Shown one piece after another: positions 43,632-52,900 of a stretch of DNA of 64,000 nt (position 1 is its first letter; each line of letters starts with the position of its first letter). The notes under the pieces were generated by a model, which ran no database searches, was not told where the DNA came from, and was given only the letters and a program-made list of their open reading frames with translations. The position numbers and the translations under genes were made by a program. The DNA is from Kaistia dalseonensis (GTDB lineage Bacteria; Pseudomonadota; Alphaproteobacteria; Rhizobiales; Kaistiaceae), in contig NZ_JAUSVO010000001.1 of NCBI RefSeq assembly GCF_030814715.1, positions 744,001-808,000 on the forward strand. Reading direction: 5' to 3'.

Positions 43632-45044
43632 ATGAATCGCCGCGAATTCCTGGTCGGCCTGACTGCGCTTGGCGCCATCGCTGCGCCGTTTCCGCTGCAG
43701 GGCTTCCTCGCTCGTGCGGCCAGCGAGGCGAGCGCGACGCCGCTGCCTGCCGGTGCCAAATTGCTCTTCATCGGCGACAGCATCTTCGCGGCCGCGACCA
43801 CATCCTATCTCGGCGATCGCGGCGACTATCTCTCCCACAATGCGGCTGGGGAGATTGTCTGGGCCTGGATGACGGATCCGCGCTTCCGCCTCGACATATG
43901 GACGACCGAGGCGGGCCGCGTCGAGGTGCCGGCGATCAAGGACGATGGTGCCAACCAGGGCATTCCGGGCACGACAGGCTACCGGCTCAATGGCGCTAAG
44001 GAAATCGCACGCATTCGCGAACTGGACCCGGACGTTGTCGTCATCGGGTTTGGCGCGAATGACCTGGCGATGGGCATGCCGCCACAGTATTTCAAGCGCA
44101 ACTTCACCTCGTTCTGTCGCCAGATGATCGAAGTCGACAAGCGTAAGGTCGTCATCGCCCTGATCCGCCCGCACGTCACCAGTGGCGCCGCACAGCCGAA
44201 ATACAATTATCCCCCCGAGGACCCGCGCTGGCAGACCCATGCCGATCTCAACGCATGGTTCAGCGGGGAGTTGAAGGCGACCTATCCCGGATCGCTTGAG
44301 ATCTGGGACACCGAGACCCCGCTCTCCGATCCGAAGGCGGACCGACCCGGCATATTCCTGCCGTCTGCGACGCGCGACGGCATTCATCTGACCGATTACG
44401 GCGCCTATCTCTCGGCTGGCACCCTTCTTCCGATCCTCCAATCAATGATCGCGCCTGGGACTTTCTTCGATACGAACCCAGCAATTGACAACCTTTTGCC
44501 CAATCCGTCTCTGGAGGGAAATGCGGGGACTGCGGGGCCTGGCGCCTCCGGCACAATTCCGGACAAGACCCGCATTGGGCGTGAGATCGGCAAGTTTGGT
44601 TCCGTCGCTGTCGAGGCCGGCCCATCGCCAGGTGTCACGCTGAGTGTGGGCGCTGAGCCCGGAGAGGACGAGGTTCAGGAGGTCCGCTTCTGGCTCCATG
44701 GCGATCGTTCGCTGCCGATCGAGGATGCTGGCGGCCGATTCGTGCAACTCTACGTCCCCATTGAGGTCGAGCGCTCGGCGAGCATAGTCGGCGTTACGGC
44801 ATTTCTAGCCGACGACAGTGCGCGCAACCGCGTCGAGGGGCTCAAGTCCTCCGCTCGCGATACATCGAACTGGAGTGAGCGCGACTTCAAGGGTTGGCTG
44901 ATTACGCCGGCGCTGCGGTTGCCTGATGGGGCGAAGGGCGTTCGGGCCTCAGTGAACATACGCTTCGCGGCCGACGGATCGCGCTCGAAGATCCATATCG
45001 GCGATGGGGCCATCCTGCGCTACGTCCCAGCGCCACCCGTCTGA
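43632..45044 (+). CDS. Exported SGNH-hydrolase with C-terminal beta-domain (paralogue B)
   Basis: A 470-residue paralogue of the protein encoded at 39050-40531. The Tat-like signal is MNRREFLVGLTALGAIAAPF. SGNH blocks are LFIGDSIFAAA, GANQGIPGTTG, IGFGANDLAMG and DGIHLTDYGAY. The C-terminal beta-domain begins at NLLPNPSLEGN and ends near RYVPAPPV. ATG 43632 follows GAAGGGA; an in-frame upstream start at 43590 would bury the signal peptide. The two copies flank the acyltransferase and polymerase genes, which suggests duplication and specialisation for different acyl groups or polymer positions. Confidence 0.82.
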   Translation: MNRREFLVGLTALGAIAAPFPLQGFLARAASEASATPLPAGAKLLFIGDSIFAAATTSYLGDRGDYLSHNAAGEIVWAWMTDPRFRLDIWTTEAGRVEVPAIKDDGANQGIPGTTGYRLNGAKEIARIRELDPDVVVIGFGANDLAMGMPPQYFKRNFTSFCRQMIEVDKRKVVIALIRPHVTSGAAQPKYNYPPEDPRWQTHADLNAWFSGELKATYPGSLEIWDTETPLSDPKADRPGIFLPSATRDGIHLTDYGAYLSAGTLLPILQSMIAPGTFFDTNPAIDNLLPNPSLEGNAGTAGPGASGTIPDKTRIGREIGKFGSVAVEAGPSPGVTLSVGAEPGEDEVQEVRFWLHGDRSLPIEDAGGRFVQLYVPIEVERSASIVGVTAFLADDSARNRVEGLKSSARDTSNWSERDFKGWLITPALRLPDGAKGVRASVNIRFAADGSRSKIHIGDGAILRYVPAPPV

Positions 45045-45214
45045 CCGGCCTGCCGGAGAACTTGGCGACGGCCCCATTGTTCGGCGGCAATAGCAGGTGC
45101 AACGGCCACACCTTCTTCCAGGTCTCCAAATCGAAGGCCGCGATCGACAAGCGAATTCGGATGTCGATCGCAGCCTTGTTTTGGTCGAGCAGGGTGGCTC
45201 CCGTCTGGATTGAC

Positions 45215-46477
45215 TTATTGGATCGCGCTGACATCGACGATGTTGGTCGAGGCGAGCGTCAATTGCTTGGCGCGGCCATTCGTGTCGATCACGACGTCGT
45301 ACGTGCCCGCCTCGGCCGTATCCTTGTCGACGAGCAAGTCGCTGATCGAGGGCAGGTTCATATAGGTGTAGCCGAGATTGGCACCGGTCATCTTGGTTGG
45401 GTCGATAGCCGGATCATAGATGTCGAGATCGAATCCCTCCGTCAGGAGCTTGCGCGCCATGTCGAGATTGGGGCTCTCGCGGAGATCGTCGCTGTCCGGC
45501 TTGAAGGCGAGGCCCAGCATCAGGACCTTGGCGCCCGGCTTCAGGCCCTTCGTCGAATGCTCGAACAGGAAGCGCTTGTGCGCCTCGTTCGATTTGAGCA
45601 ACGAATCGATCAGAAACGCGTAGCCGCCGACATCCTCGGAGATGTAGCTGAGCGCGCGGACGTCCTTCGGCAGGCAGGATCCGCCGAACGGGCCACCCGG
45701 ACGCAGATAGTAGGGCGAGATGTTCAGTTTGGTGTCCGAGATGAAGATCTCGTGGACCTTCTTCGCGCTGATACCGAGCTTGGCGCAAACGCGGCCGATC
45801 TCATTGGCAAACGTCACCTTGACCGCATGGAAGCTGTTGTCGACGAACTTGGTGACTTCGGCCTCGCGGAACTGCGTGTAGAACACCGGGGCCGTCAGGT
45901 TCTTGTAAAGCTCGTCCATATTCGCGGAAGGCAGGCCATCATGGGTGCCGATCACGATCTTGGGCGGATTGAAATAGTCCCGGATCGCAACGGATTCACG
46001 CAGGAATTCGGGATTATAGACGAGCTCGACCGCGCCGATCTTGTCCTTCAGGAAGGTCTTGAAGATCGGCGTGATCAGCTCTTCGATCGTGCCGGGACGG
46101 AACGTGCTGCGGAATGCCACCGTGAGCGGCTTCGCGCGCGAAGTATCGAGCTGTGACGCAATCTGGCGCGTCACTTCCGCGATATAGGACATGTTGTGCG
46201 AGCCGTCGGCGCCGCTTGGCGTGCCGACGCAGATCATCGCGATATCGCAATCGTCCAACTGGTTCTCGATGCGCTGCGTGAGGATCAGTCGACCCTCGGC
46301 AATTCCAAGCGCCAGCAATTCATCGAGGCCGGGCTCGTAGATCGGCGACTTGCCCGAGTTGATCGTGCGGATCTTGTCCTCGTTCGGCTCCACACCGACG
46401 ATCGTGTGGCCCTCCTTGATAAGGCAGCCCGCTGCCGTCAGACCGACGTACCCAAGACCTAAGATACCGATCTTCAT
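45215..46477 (-). CDS. Nucleotide-sugar dehydrogenase, AlgD (GDP-mannose 6-dehydrogenase)-like
   Basis: A 420-residue UDP/GDP-sugar dehydrogenase. The N-terminal NAD domain starts MKIGILGLGYVGLTAAGCLIKEGH. VYNPEFLRES and VTKFVDNSFHAVKVTFANEIGRV belong to the central domain. The catalytic cysteine is in GGPFGGSCLPKDVRALSY. The GGSCLPKDVRAL block, PIYEPGLDELL, ICVGTPS and SDDLRESPNLDMA match AlgD closely, so GDP-mannose to GDP-mannuronate is the leading guess; UDP-sugar substrates remain possible. It faces the polysaccharide genes in convergent orientation. ATG 46477 (MKIGIL) is preferred to a GTG five codons upstream. Confidence 0.82.
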   Translation of the reverse strand: MKIGILGLGYVGLTAAGCLIKEGHTIVGVEPNEDKIRTINSGKSPIYEPGLDELLALGIAEGRLILTQRIENQLDDCDIAMICVGTPSGADGSHNMSYIAEVTRQIASQLDTSRAKPLTVAFRSTFRPGTIEELITPIFKTFLKDKIGAVELVYNPEFLRESVAIRDYFNPPKIVIGTHDGLPSANMDELYKNLTAPVFYTQFREAEVTKFVDNSFHAVKVTFANEIGRVCAKLGISAKKVHEIFISDTKLNISPYYLRPGGPFGGSCLPKDVRALSYISEDVGGYAFLIDSLLKSNEAHKRFLFEHSTKGLKPGAKVLMLGLAFKPDSDDLRESPNLDMARKLLTEGFDLDIYDPAIDPTKMTGANLGYTYMNLPSISDLLVDKDTAEAGTYDVVIDTNGRAKQLTLASTNIVDVSAIQ

Positions 46478-47019
46478 ATGACGATTTTCCACTTCAATCC
46501 AGGTTTTCGATCAGTCTACGGTAACACAAACCGTGACGGTGATATCATCATAGTCGCGTTTCAGCCACTATGAGAAATATGCGCAGTAGAATTTGATATG
46601 TCTGGAAAGACAATTTGCATAAATACTTGGCTAATCGCATATGCGAGCCCGAGCTATGCAATCGACTTGCCTGTTGACAACGGTATTCTTGTCCACTCCG
46701 ACATGCGGGCCTTATCGAAAGCGGTCTGGCAGGCGACGAAATACCATCATCCACACAGGCGCGAAATCAATATAGCTGAAGTATATTGCAGTGCAATAAG
46801 ACTTTGGCGCTGCGAGTTCAGCCCGCGGCGGCGGTGCAGCGGGGCCACACCGCGCCATGCCTTTGGCCGGCACTGATCGAGGCGCCGTCGGGAAATCGAC
46901 CTGGGCGTGGGCGCATCGGGGCTGGCGCCCATTCGCCCGAACTTCGAGGCCGGGGGGCGGCCCTATACAAAAGCGCCTTGGGCCGATAGGTGTTTGCCGC
47001 CCGTTTCCAAGGTGGTGCC
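46478..47019. promoter_or_regulatory. Divergent regulatory spacer between two nucleotide-sugar dehydrogenase genes
   Basis: A 542-base spacer, AT-rich in 46480-46800. It contains TATTGCA-G-TGCAATA (46784-46798), a perfect 7-base inverted repeat that includes the TGCNNNGCA core, and the palindrome CGCATATGCG (46636-46645). A TTGACA sequence is near 46673. No protein-like coding frame is seen. It should hold the promoters of both dehydrogenase genes. Confidence 0.45.
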
Positions 47020-48348
47020 ATGAAGATAGCAATGATCGGTTCAGGCTATGTCGGACTGGTTTCCGGAGCCTGCCTGGCTGATTTCGGCCATGAGGTCGTC
47101 TGTATCGACAAGAGTTCGGTCAAGATCGATGCGCTGAAGCGCATGGAGATGCCGATCTTCGAGCCGGGCCTCGAGGATCTCGTGGCCGCCAATGTGCGGG
47201 CGGGGCGATTGTCCTTCACGACGGAGCTTTCGGCGCCCGTGGCAGAGGCCGATGTCGTCTTCATCGCGGTCGGCACGCCGTCGCGGCGCGGCGATGGGCA
47301 CGCCGATTTATCCTATGTCTATGGCGCGGCGCGCGAGATCGCCATGGCTATTCGGGGCTTCACGGTGGTGGTCACGAAGTCGACCGTCCCCGTCGGCACA
47401 GGCGACGAGGTGGAGCGGATTATTCGGGAGGCCAATCCCGATGCCGATGTCGTCGCGGTGTCGAATCCCGAATTCCTGCGCGAGGGCGCGGCGATCGCCG
47501 ACTTCAAACGCCCCGACAGGATCGTGATCGGGATCGAGGACGAGCGGGCGAGGGAGCCGATGACGGAAGTCTATCGGCCGCTTTTCCTCAACCAGTCGCC
47601 GCTTATGTTTACGGCCCGGCGCACCTCCGAACTGATCAAATATGCGGCCAACGCGTTCCTGGCGACGAAGATAACCTTCATCAATGAGATCGCGGATCTC
47701 TGCGAGAAGGTCGGTGCCAATGTCCAGGACGTCGCACGCGGCATCGGCCTCGATAATCGGATCGGCAGCAAGTTCCTCAACGCCGGACCTGGCTATGGCG
47801 GTTCTTGCTTTCCGAAGGATACGCTGGCGCTTGTGAAGACCGGCCACGACCATGGCAGCCCGCTGCGCCTCGTCGAGACGACGGTTGCGGTCAACGAGCA
47901 GCGCAAACGCGCGATGGCGCGTAAGGTATTTGCGGCCTGTGGCGGCGATGTGCGCGGAAAGTCGATCGCAATTCTCGGGCTCACCTTCAAGCCGAACACA
48001 GACGACATGCGCGAGGCGCCCTCGTTGGCGATCATCCAGGCGCTTCAGGACGGCGGGGCGATCGTTCGGGCTTACGATCCCGAAGGTATGGAGCAGGCGG
48101 GGCTATTGTTGGAGGGCGTCCAATATGGGCAAGGCCCTTATGACATAGCCGAAGGCGCCGACGCCCTGGTGCTCTTAACGGAGTGGGACGCCTTCAGGGC
48201 GCTGGATTTCGTCCGTTTGAAAACGCTGATGGCTGCCCCGGTGTTTGTCGACCTGCGCAACGTCTACCGCCGTGAACAGATCGAACGCCATGGTTTCCAT
48301 TATCTGAGCGTCGGCAGACCTGGCGAGGACTTGGCCGCCGCCGTCTGA
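47020..48348 (+). CDS. ugd: UDP-glucose 6-dehydrogenase
   Basis: A 442-residue enzyme oxidising UDP-glucose to UDP-glucuronate with two NAD+. Motifs are MKIAMIGSGYVGLVSGACLADFGH (Rossmann fold), FIAVGTPSRRGDG, VSNPEFLREGAAI, LIKYAANAFLATKITFINEIADLCEKVGANV and the catalytic-cysteine block GPGYGGSCFPKDTLALVK. TFKPNTDDMREAPSLAI closes the second domain. It resembles rhizobial RkpK/Ugd. ATG 47020 follows AAGGTGG. Transcribed away from the AlgD-like gene, it would provide UDP-glucuronate for the same polymer. Confidence 0.92.
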   Translation: MKIAMIGSGYVGLVSGACLADFGHEVVCIDKSSVKIDALKRMEMPIFEPGLEDLVAANVRAGRLSFTTELSAPVAEADVVFIAVGTPSRRGDGHADLSYVYGAAREIAMAIRGFTVVVTKSTVPVGTGDEVERIIREANPDADVVAVSNPEFLREGAAIADFKRPDRIVIGIEDERAREPMTEVYRPLFLNQSPLMFTARRTSELIKYAANAFLATKITFINEIADLCEKVGANVQDVARGIGLDNRIGSKFLNAGPGYGGSCFPKDTLALVKTGHDHGSPLRLVETTVAVNEQRKRAMARKVFAACGGDVRGKSIAILGLTFKPNTDDMREAPSLAIIQALQDGGAIVRAYDPEGMEQAGLLLEGVQYGQGPYDIAEGADALVLLTEWDAFRALDFVRLKTLMAAPVFVDLRNVYRREQIERHGFHYLSVGRPGEDLAAAV

Positions 48349-48669
48349 GGCGGCATTGGCCGGCACCGGCCCGCCGTCTTCCCATCCCACCCGCCATGAG
48401 TCCTTAACAGTCGCTGGACTATATTTCGCCGCTTGGCGAGGGCTGGCTGGGCCGGTCGCGAAAAAACGTGGCTTTTCTGCCCGGCCGTCGTCCAACCGGC
48501 GGGCGGCACGCGTTGGACTGTGTGTTGGACGTTGTTTGATCTTGCGGATTGTTTCAATGTGGCTTGACTGAGGCACGGCTGCGGCTGCAGTTCGTGTCGG
48601 CCGCGATCGGCTGTCTGCGTCAGGATTACGTTACCGGGGGCTGTTTTCGTGCTTAGGCCAGGACTTCAA
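48349..48669. other. Spacer between ugd and the RND efflux genes
   Basis: A 321-base stretch. Just after ugd there is a short GGCCGG-CA-CCGGCC palindrome (near 48358-48371). No regulator gene or coding frame is seen. The promoter of the efflux operon should be here; no consensus boxes are clear. Confidence 0.45.
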
Positions 48670-49866
48670 ATGATCAAGGGGCTCGGTTTCTCTCGGACCT
48701 CCGGCATGCTGTCGGTTTGCGTCGTCGGTGCTGCCGGTCTTCTGCTCGCCGGCTGCAACGAGAAGAACGCCTATGTTGCGCCGCCGCCATCCAAGGTGAC
48801 CGTGGCGCAGCCGATCCAGCAGCCTGTCACGCTCTATATGGAGCTCACCGGCAATACCGCTGCGGTCAACCAGGTTGATCTGCAGGCGCGCGTCGCCGGC
48901 TTCCTCGAATCGATCAACTACAAGGATGGCCAGGCGGTCAAAACCGGCGATCTGCTGTTCGGCATCCAGCGCGACACCTATCAGGCGCAGCTTGACCAGG
49001 CGACCGCGAGCCTCCAGTCGGCCCAGGCCGACCAGGAAAACAAGCAGATCCAGTACGACCGCCAGAACACGCTGGTGCAGCAGCAGGTTGCGTCCGTCGC
49101 CAAGGCTGATGACGCCAAGGCCGCGCTCGACCAGGCGATCGCCTCTGTCTCCGAGGCCAAGGCCAATGTCGAGGTCGCCCAGATCAATCTCGGCTACACC
49201 AGCGTCCAGGCGCCGTTCGACGGCGTGGTGACGAACCATCTCGTCGATGTCGGCGCGCTCGTCGGCTATTCGGGCCCGACCAAACTCGCCACCATCGTCC
49301 AGGTCGACCCGATCTACACCTATTTCACGGTGAGCGAGCGGCAGGTGCTCCTGATCAAGCAGGCGCTCTCCAAGACGGGCAGGACGCTGCAGGATATCCA
49401 TCAGATCCCGGTAGAGATCGGTCTCGAGACGGAAGATGGCTATCCGCACCAGGGCGTCATCGATTATGTCGCGCCCAATGTCGACCAGAACACGGGAACG
49501 CTCGAGGTTCGCGGCGTCTTCGACAACAAGGCGCGGCTGCTGATCCCGGGCCTGTTCGCGCGGGTGCGCGTGCCGTTGCAGAAGAAGGACGATGCCGTGC
49601 TGGTCCCTGATACGGCCATCGCGACGAGCCAGGCCGGCAGCTATGTCCTCGTGGTCAACAAGGACAATGAAGTCGAGCAGCGCGTCGTGACGGTTGGCCA
49701 GCTCGACGGTCAGCAGCGCGTGATCGAGACCGGCCTGACGATCGACGACAAGGTCATCATCGGCGGCAACCAGCGTGCCGTTCCGGGCAACAAGGTCGAT
49801 CCCACAGTCGTGAGCATGACCGCCAACGCCGCCGCTGCGCCGGCAGCGCCGTCGGCCAGCCCGTAG
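48670..49866 (+). CDS. RND efflux periplasmic adaptor lipoprotein (AcrA/MexE-like)
   Basis: A 398-residue membrane fusion protein. A lipoprotein signal with lipobox LLLAGC anchors it at the cysteine of AGCNEKN (about residue 29). A lipoyl-like half motif is VDLQARVAGFLESINYKDGQAVKTGDLLF. The coiled-coil hairpin covers about 95-170, and the second lipoyl half is YTSVQAPFDGVVTNHLVDVGALVG. It links the inner-membrane RND pump to a TolC-type channel. ATG 48670 has AGGA six bases upstream, better than a GTG at 48649. It is followed 55 bases on by the pump gene. No local repressor or outer-membrane factor is present. Confidence 0.92.
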   Translation: MIKGLGFSRTSGMLSVCVVGAAGLLLAGCNEKNAYVAPPPSKVTVAQPIQQPVTLYMELTGNTAAVNQVDLQARVAGFLESINYKDGQAVKTGDLLFGIQRDTYQAQLDQATASLQSAQADQENKQIQYDRQNTLVQQQVASVAKADDAKAALDQAIASVSEAKANVEVAQINLGYTSVQAPFDGVVTNHLVDVGALVGYSGPTKLATIVQVDPIYTYFTVSERQVLLIKQALSKTGRTLQDIHQIPVEIGLETEDGYPHQGVIDYVAPNVDQNTGTLEVRGVFDNKARLLIPGLFARVRVPLQKKDDAVLVPDTAIATSQAGSYVLVVNKDNEVEQRVVTVGQLDGQQRVIETGLTIDDKVIIGGNQRAVPGNKVDPTVVSMTANAAAAPAAPSASP

Positions 49867-49921
49867 GGGCTGGCTCGAAGCGAACGTCGCAGATAGCGGT
49901 CAAAGGGCAGGCGGGTTTCCA

Positions 49922-52900
49922 ATGTTCTCACGGTTCTTCATCGAGCGTCCGGTTCTCTCCAACGTGATGGCGCTCGTGATCGTCCTGCTCGGTGCAGTGG
50001 CGCTCTACACGCTTCCGGTTTCGCAATATCCCAATGTCGTGCCGCCGACTGTCCAGGTCACGACGAGCTATCCGGGCGCCAGCGCCAAGACTGTGATGGA
50101 CTCGATCGCGCTGCCGATCGAGCAGCAGGTCAACGGCGTCGAAGGCATGATCTACATGCAGTCGACCAGCGCCAGCGACGGCAGCTACACGCTGACGGTG
50201 ACATTCGACATCGGAACCGACCCGAATTTCGCGCAGGTTCTGGTGCAGAACCGCGTATCGATCGCGCTCGCCTCGCTGCCGCAGGCCGTGCAGGTGCAGG
50301 GCGTCAACGTCCAGAAGATGTCGACGGCCGTCCTGCAGTTCATCACGCTGTCCTCGCCGGACAATCGCTATGACGGCCTGTTCCTCTCCAACTATGCCGT
50401 CATCAACCTCCAGAACGAGCTCGAGCGCCTGCCCGGCGTCGGCAGCGTCACCGTCTTCGGCGCCGGCCCTTATGCGATGCGCGTCTGGATGGATCCGGAG
50501 AAGCTGCAGTCCTACGGCCTGGTGCCGAGCGATGTGGTCAGCGCGATCCAGCAGCAGAGCCAGGAAGTCACGGCCGGCATGACCGGCATGCCGCCGGCTC
50601 CCAATGGCCTCAATTTCCAGTACACGGTCAACATCAACGGCCGTTTCGACAATCCGGCCGATTTTGAGAACATCATCGTCAAGGTCGACAACCAGAACGG
50701 CGGCCGCCAGATCCGTGTCAAGGATATCGGCCGTGTCGAGCTGGGTTCGCAGAGCTACAGCCATACCGCGACGTATAATGGCGCGCCGTCGGCGGCCATC
50801 GGCATCTACCAGCTGCCGGAGGCGAACGCGCTCGCGGTTGCGACCGAAGTGCGCGCCAAGATGGTCGAGCTCGCCAAGGCATTCCCGCCGGGCCTGACCT
50901 ATAGCGTTCCTTTCGACACGACGGAGTTCGTGAAGGCGTCGATCGACGAGGTCTACAAGACGCTCATCGAGGCGGCGATCCTGGTGCTGATCGTCATCCT
51001 TGTCTTCTTGCAGGATTGGCGCGCCATGCTGGTGCCGGCGACAACGGTGCCGGTCACGATCATCGGCGCGTTTGCCGCGATGTCGGCGCTCGGATTCAGC
51101 GTCAATACGGCGACGCTTTTCGCCATCGTGCTGGCGATCGGCATCGTCGTCGACGACGCCATCGTCATCGTCGAGGGCGTATCCCGCCATATGGAAGCCG
51201 GATTGAGCAGCCGCGAGGCTGCCGTCAAGGCGATGAGCGAGCTGTTCGGCCCGATCATCGGTATCACGCTCGTGCTGATGGCGGTGTTCCTGCCGGCGGC
51301 GGCGCTGCCGGGCCTGACAGGGCAGATGTACAAGCAGTTCGCGCTCGTGATCGCTGCGACAGCGGTGATATCCGCGATCAATGCGGCGACGCTGAAGCCG
51401 ACACAGTGCGCGCTTTGGCTCCGCGTACCGACGCCGCCTGAGAAGCGGAATATCCTCTTCCGCGGCTTCAACCATGTCTATGACTGGTGCGAACATCACT
51501 ATGCCCGGCTGATCAAGCGCATGGTGGCGGTCAGCTATCTGATGGTTGCCATTGCTCTGGTGTTGATCTGCGTTGCGTTTTGGGGGATGAGCCGAATCCC
51601 GACGGCGTTCCTGCCGGTCGAGGATCAGGGCTACGTCGTCGTGGCCGTCCAATTGCCGGTCGGATCGTCGCTCCAGCGCACCGACAGGGCCGTGGCCGAG
51701 GTATCGAAGATCGCGCTCGCGACGCCCGGCGTCGCCAATGTCGTCGGCGTGTCCGGCGTCTCGGTGCTCGACAACAACGCGACCTTGTTCAATGCAGGCA
51801 TGGTCTACGTGATCTTCAAGGACTGGTCGGCACGCGGCAAGACGGAGAGCCTGCGCCAGATCTATGTGAACATGACGAAGGCGCTGAACGATATGCCGGA
51901 CGCGACGGGCTTCGTTCTCGTGCCGCCGCCAATCCAGGGCATCGGCAATTCAGGCGGCTTCACCATGGAGCTTCTGGTCAAGGATGGCAGCTCCGATTTC
52001 CACCAGCTCGAGGCGACGGCGCGGCAGGTGATCGCCAATGCCGACACGCAATCCGGGTTGCAGCGCGTGAACACCAGCTTCAGCGCCTCAACGCCGCAGT
52101 TCCAGCTCGCGATCAACCGCGTCCTGGCGGAAAACCTCGGCGTTTCGGTGGGTCAGGTGTTCTCGACCATCGAGGCCTATCTGGGGTCGACCTACGTCAA
52201 TCAGTTCAACAAGTTCAACAACGTCTTCCAGGTCTATGTGCAGGCTGATCCGGACCATCGCCTGCAGCCATCGGACATCTTGAAGCTCAAGGTGAAGACC
52301 GCCGCCGGAGAAATGGTGCCGCTCGGCTCGCTCGTCGCGGTCAGCATGGTCGACGGCCCGCCGCTGATCACGCTCTATAATCTCTATCCCGCTGCCACGC
52401 TGTCCGGTGGCCCGGCGCCGGGCTTCAGCTCGGGTCAGGCGATGCAGCTGATGGGGCAGATCGCCAACGAGACGCTGCCGCCCGGCTATGGCTATGCCTG
52501 GACCGCGATGTCCTACCAGGAGCAGATCGTGGGCAACCAGATCTACTTCGTCTTCGCGCTGGCGATCGTGTTGGTCTATTTTGTCCTGGCCGGCCAGTAT
52601 GAGAGCTGGATCCTGCCGTTCGCGGTTCTGCTTGCCGTGCCGCTGGCTTTGCTCGGCACCGTGATCGCGCTGACGTCGCTTGGGCTCAGCAACAATCTCT
52701 ATACGCAGATCGGCATCATTCTATTGATCGCGCTCGCGGCGAAAAATGCGATCCTGATCGTCGAATATGCGCGCGAAAAACGGCAGGAAGGCATGGAGAT
52801 CGCCGATGCGGCCGTCGAGGCGGCCCGGCTGCGTTTCCGCCCGATCCTGATGACGTCCTTCGCATTCATTCTCGGCGTGCTGCCGCTGGTGTTCGCGACG

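Noticed and set aside
45062-46156. Long plus-strand open frame opposite the AlgD-like gene.
   Set aside because: Shadow of a gene with clear dehydrogenase motifs; no protein family features in the plus-strand product.
29161-46477. Calling the locus an alginate operon.
   Set aside because: The defining synthase and export genes (alg8, alg44, algE-type porin) are missing from the window, while Wzx- and Wzy-like genes are present.
18625-48669. tRNA-Lys as an integration site of a genomic island carrying the polysaccharide locus.
   Set aside because: No integrase gene is seen, and no repeat of the tRNA 3' end (GGGTTCGAATCCCGACGG) was found near 46.5-48.7 kb. The idea stays possible only if the far end lies beyond the window.
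48349-48669. Small open frame (71 codons) at about 48356-48571 after ugd.
   Set aside because: Arg/Ala-rich composition, no ribosome-binding site and no recognisable features.
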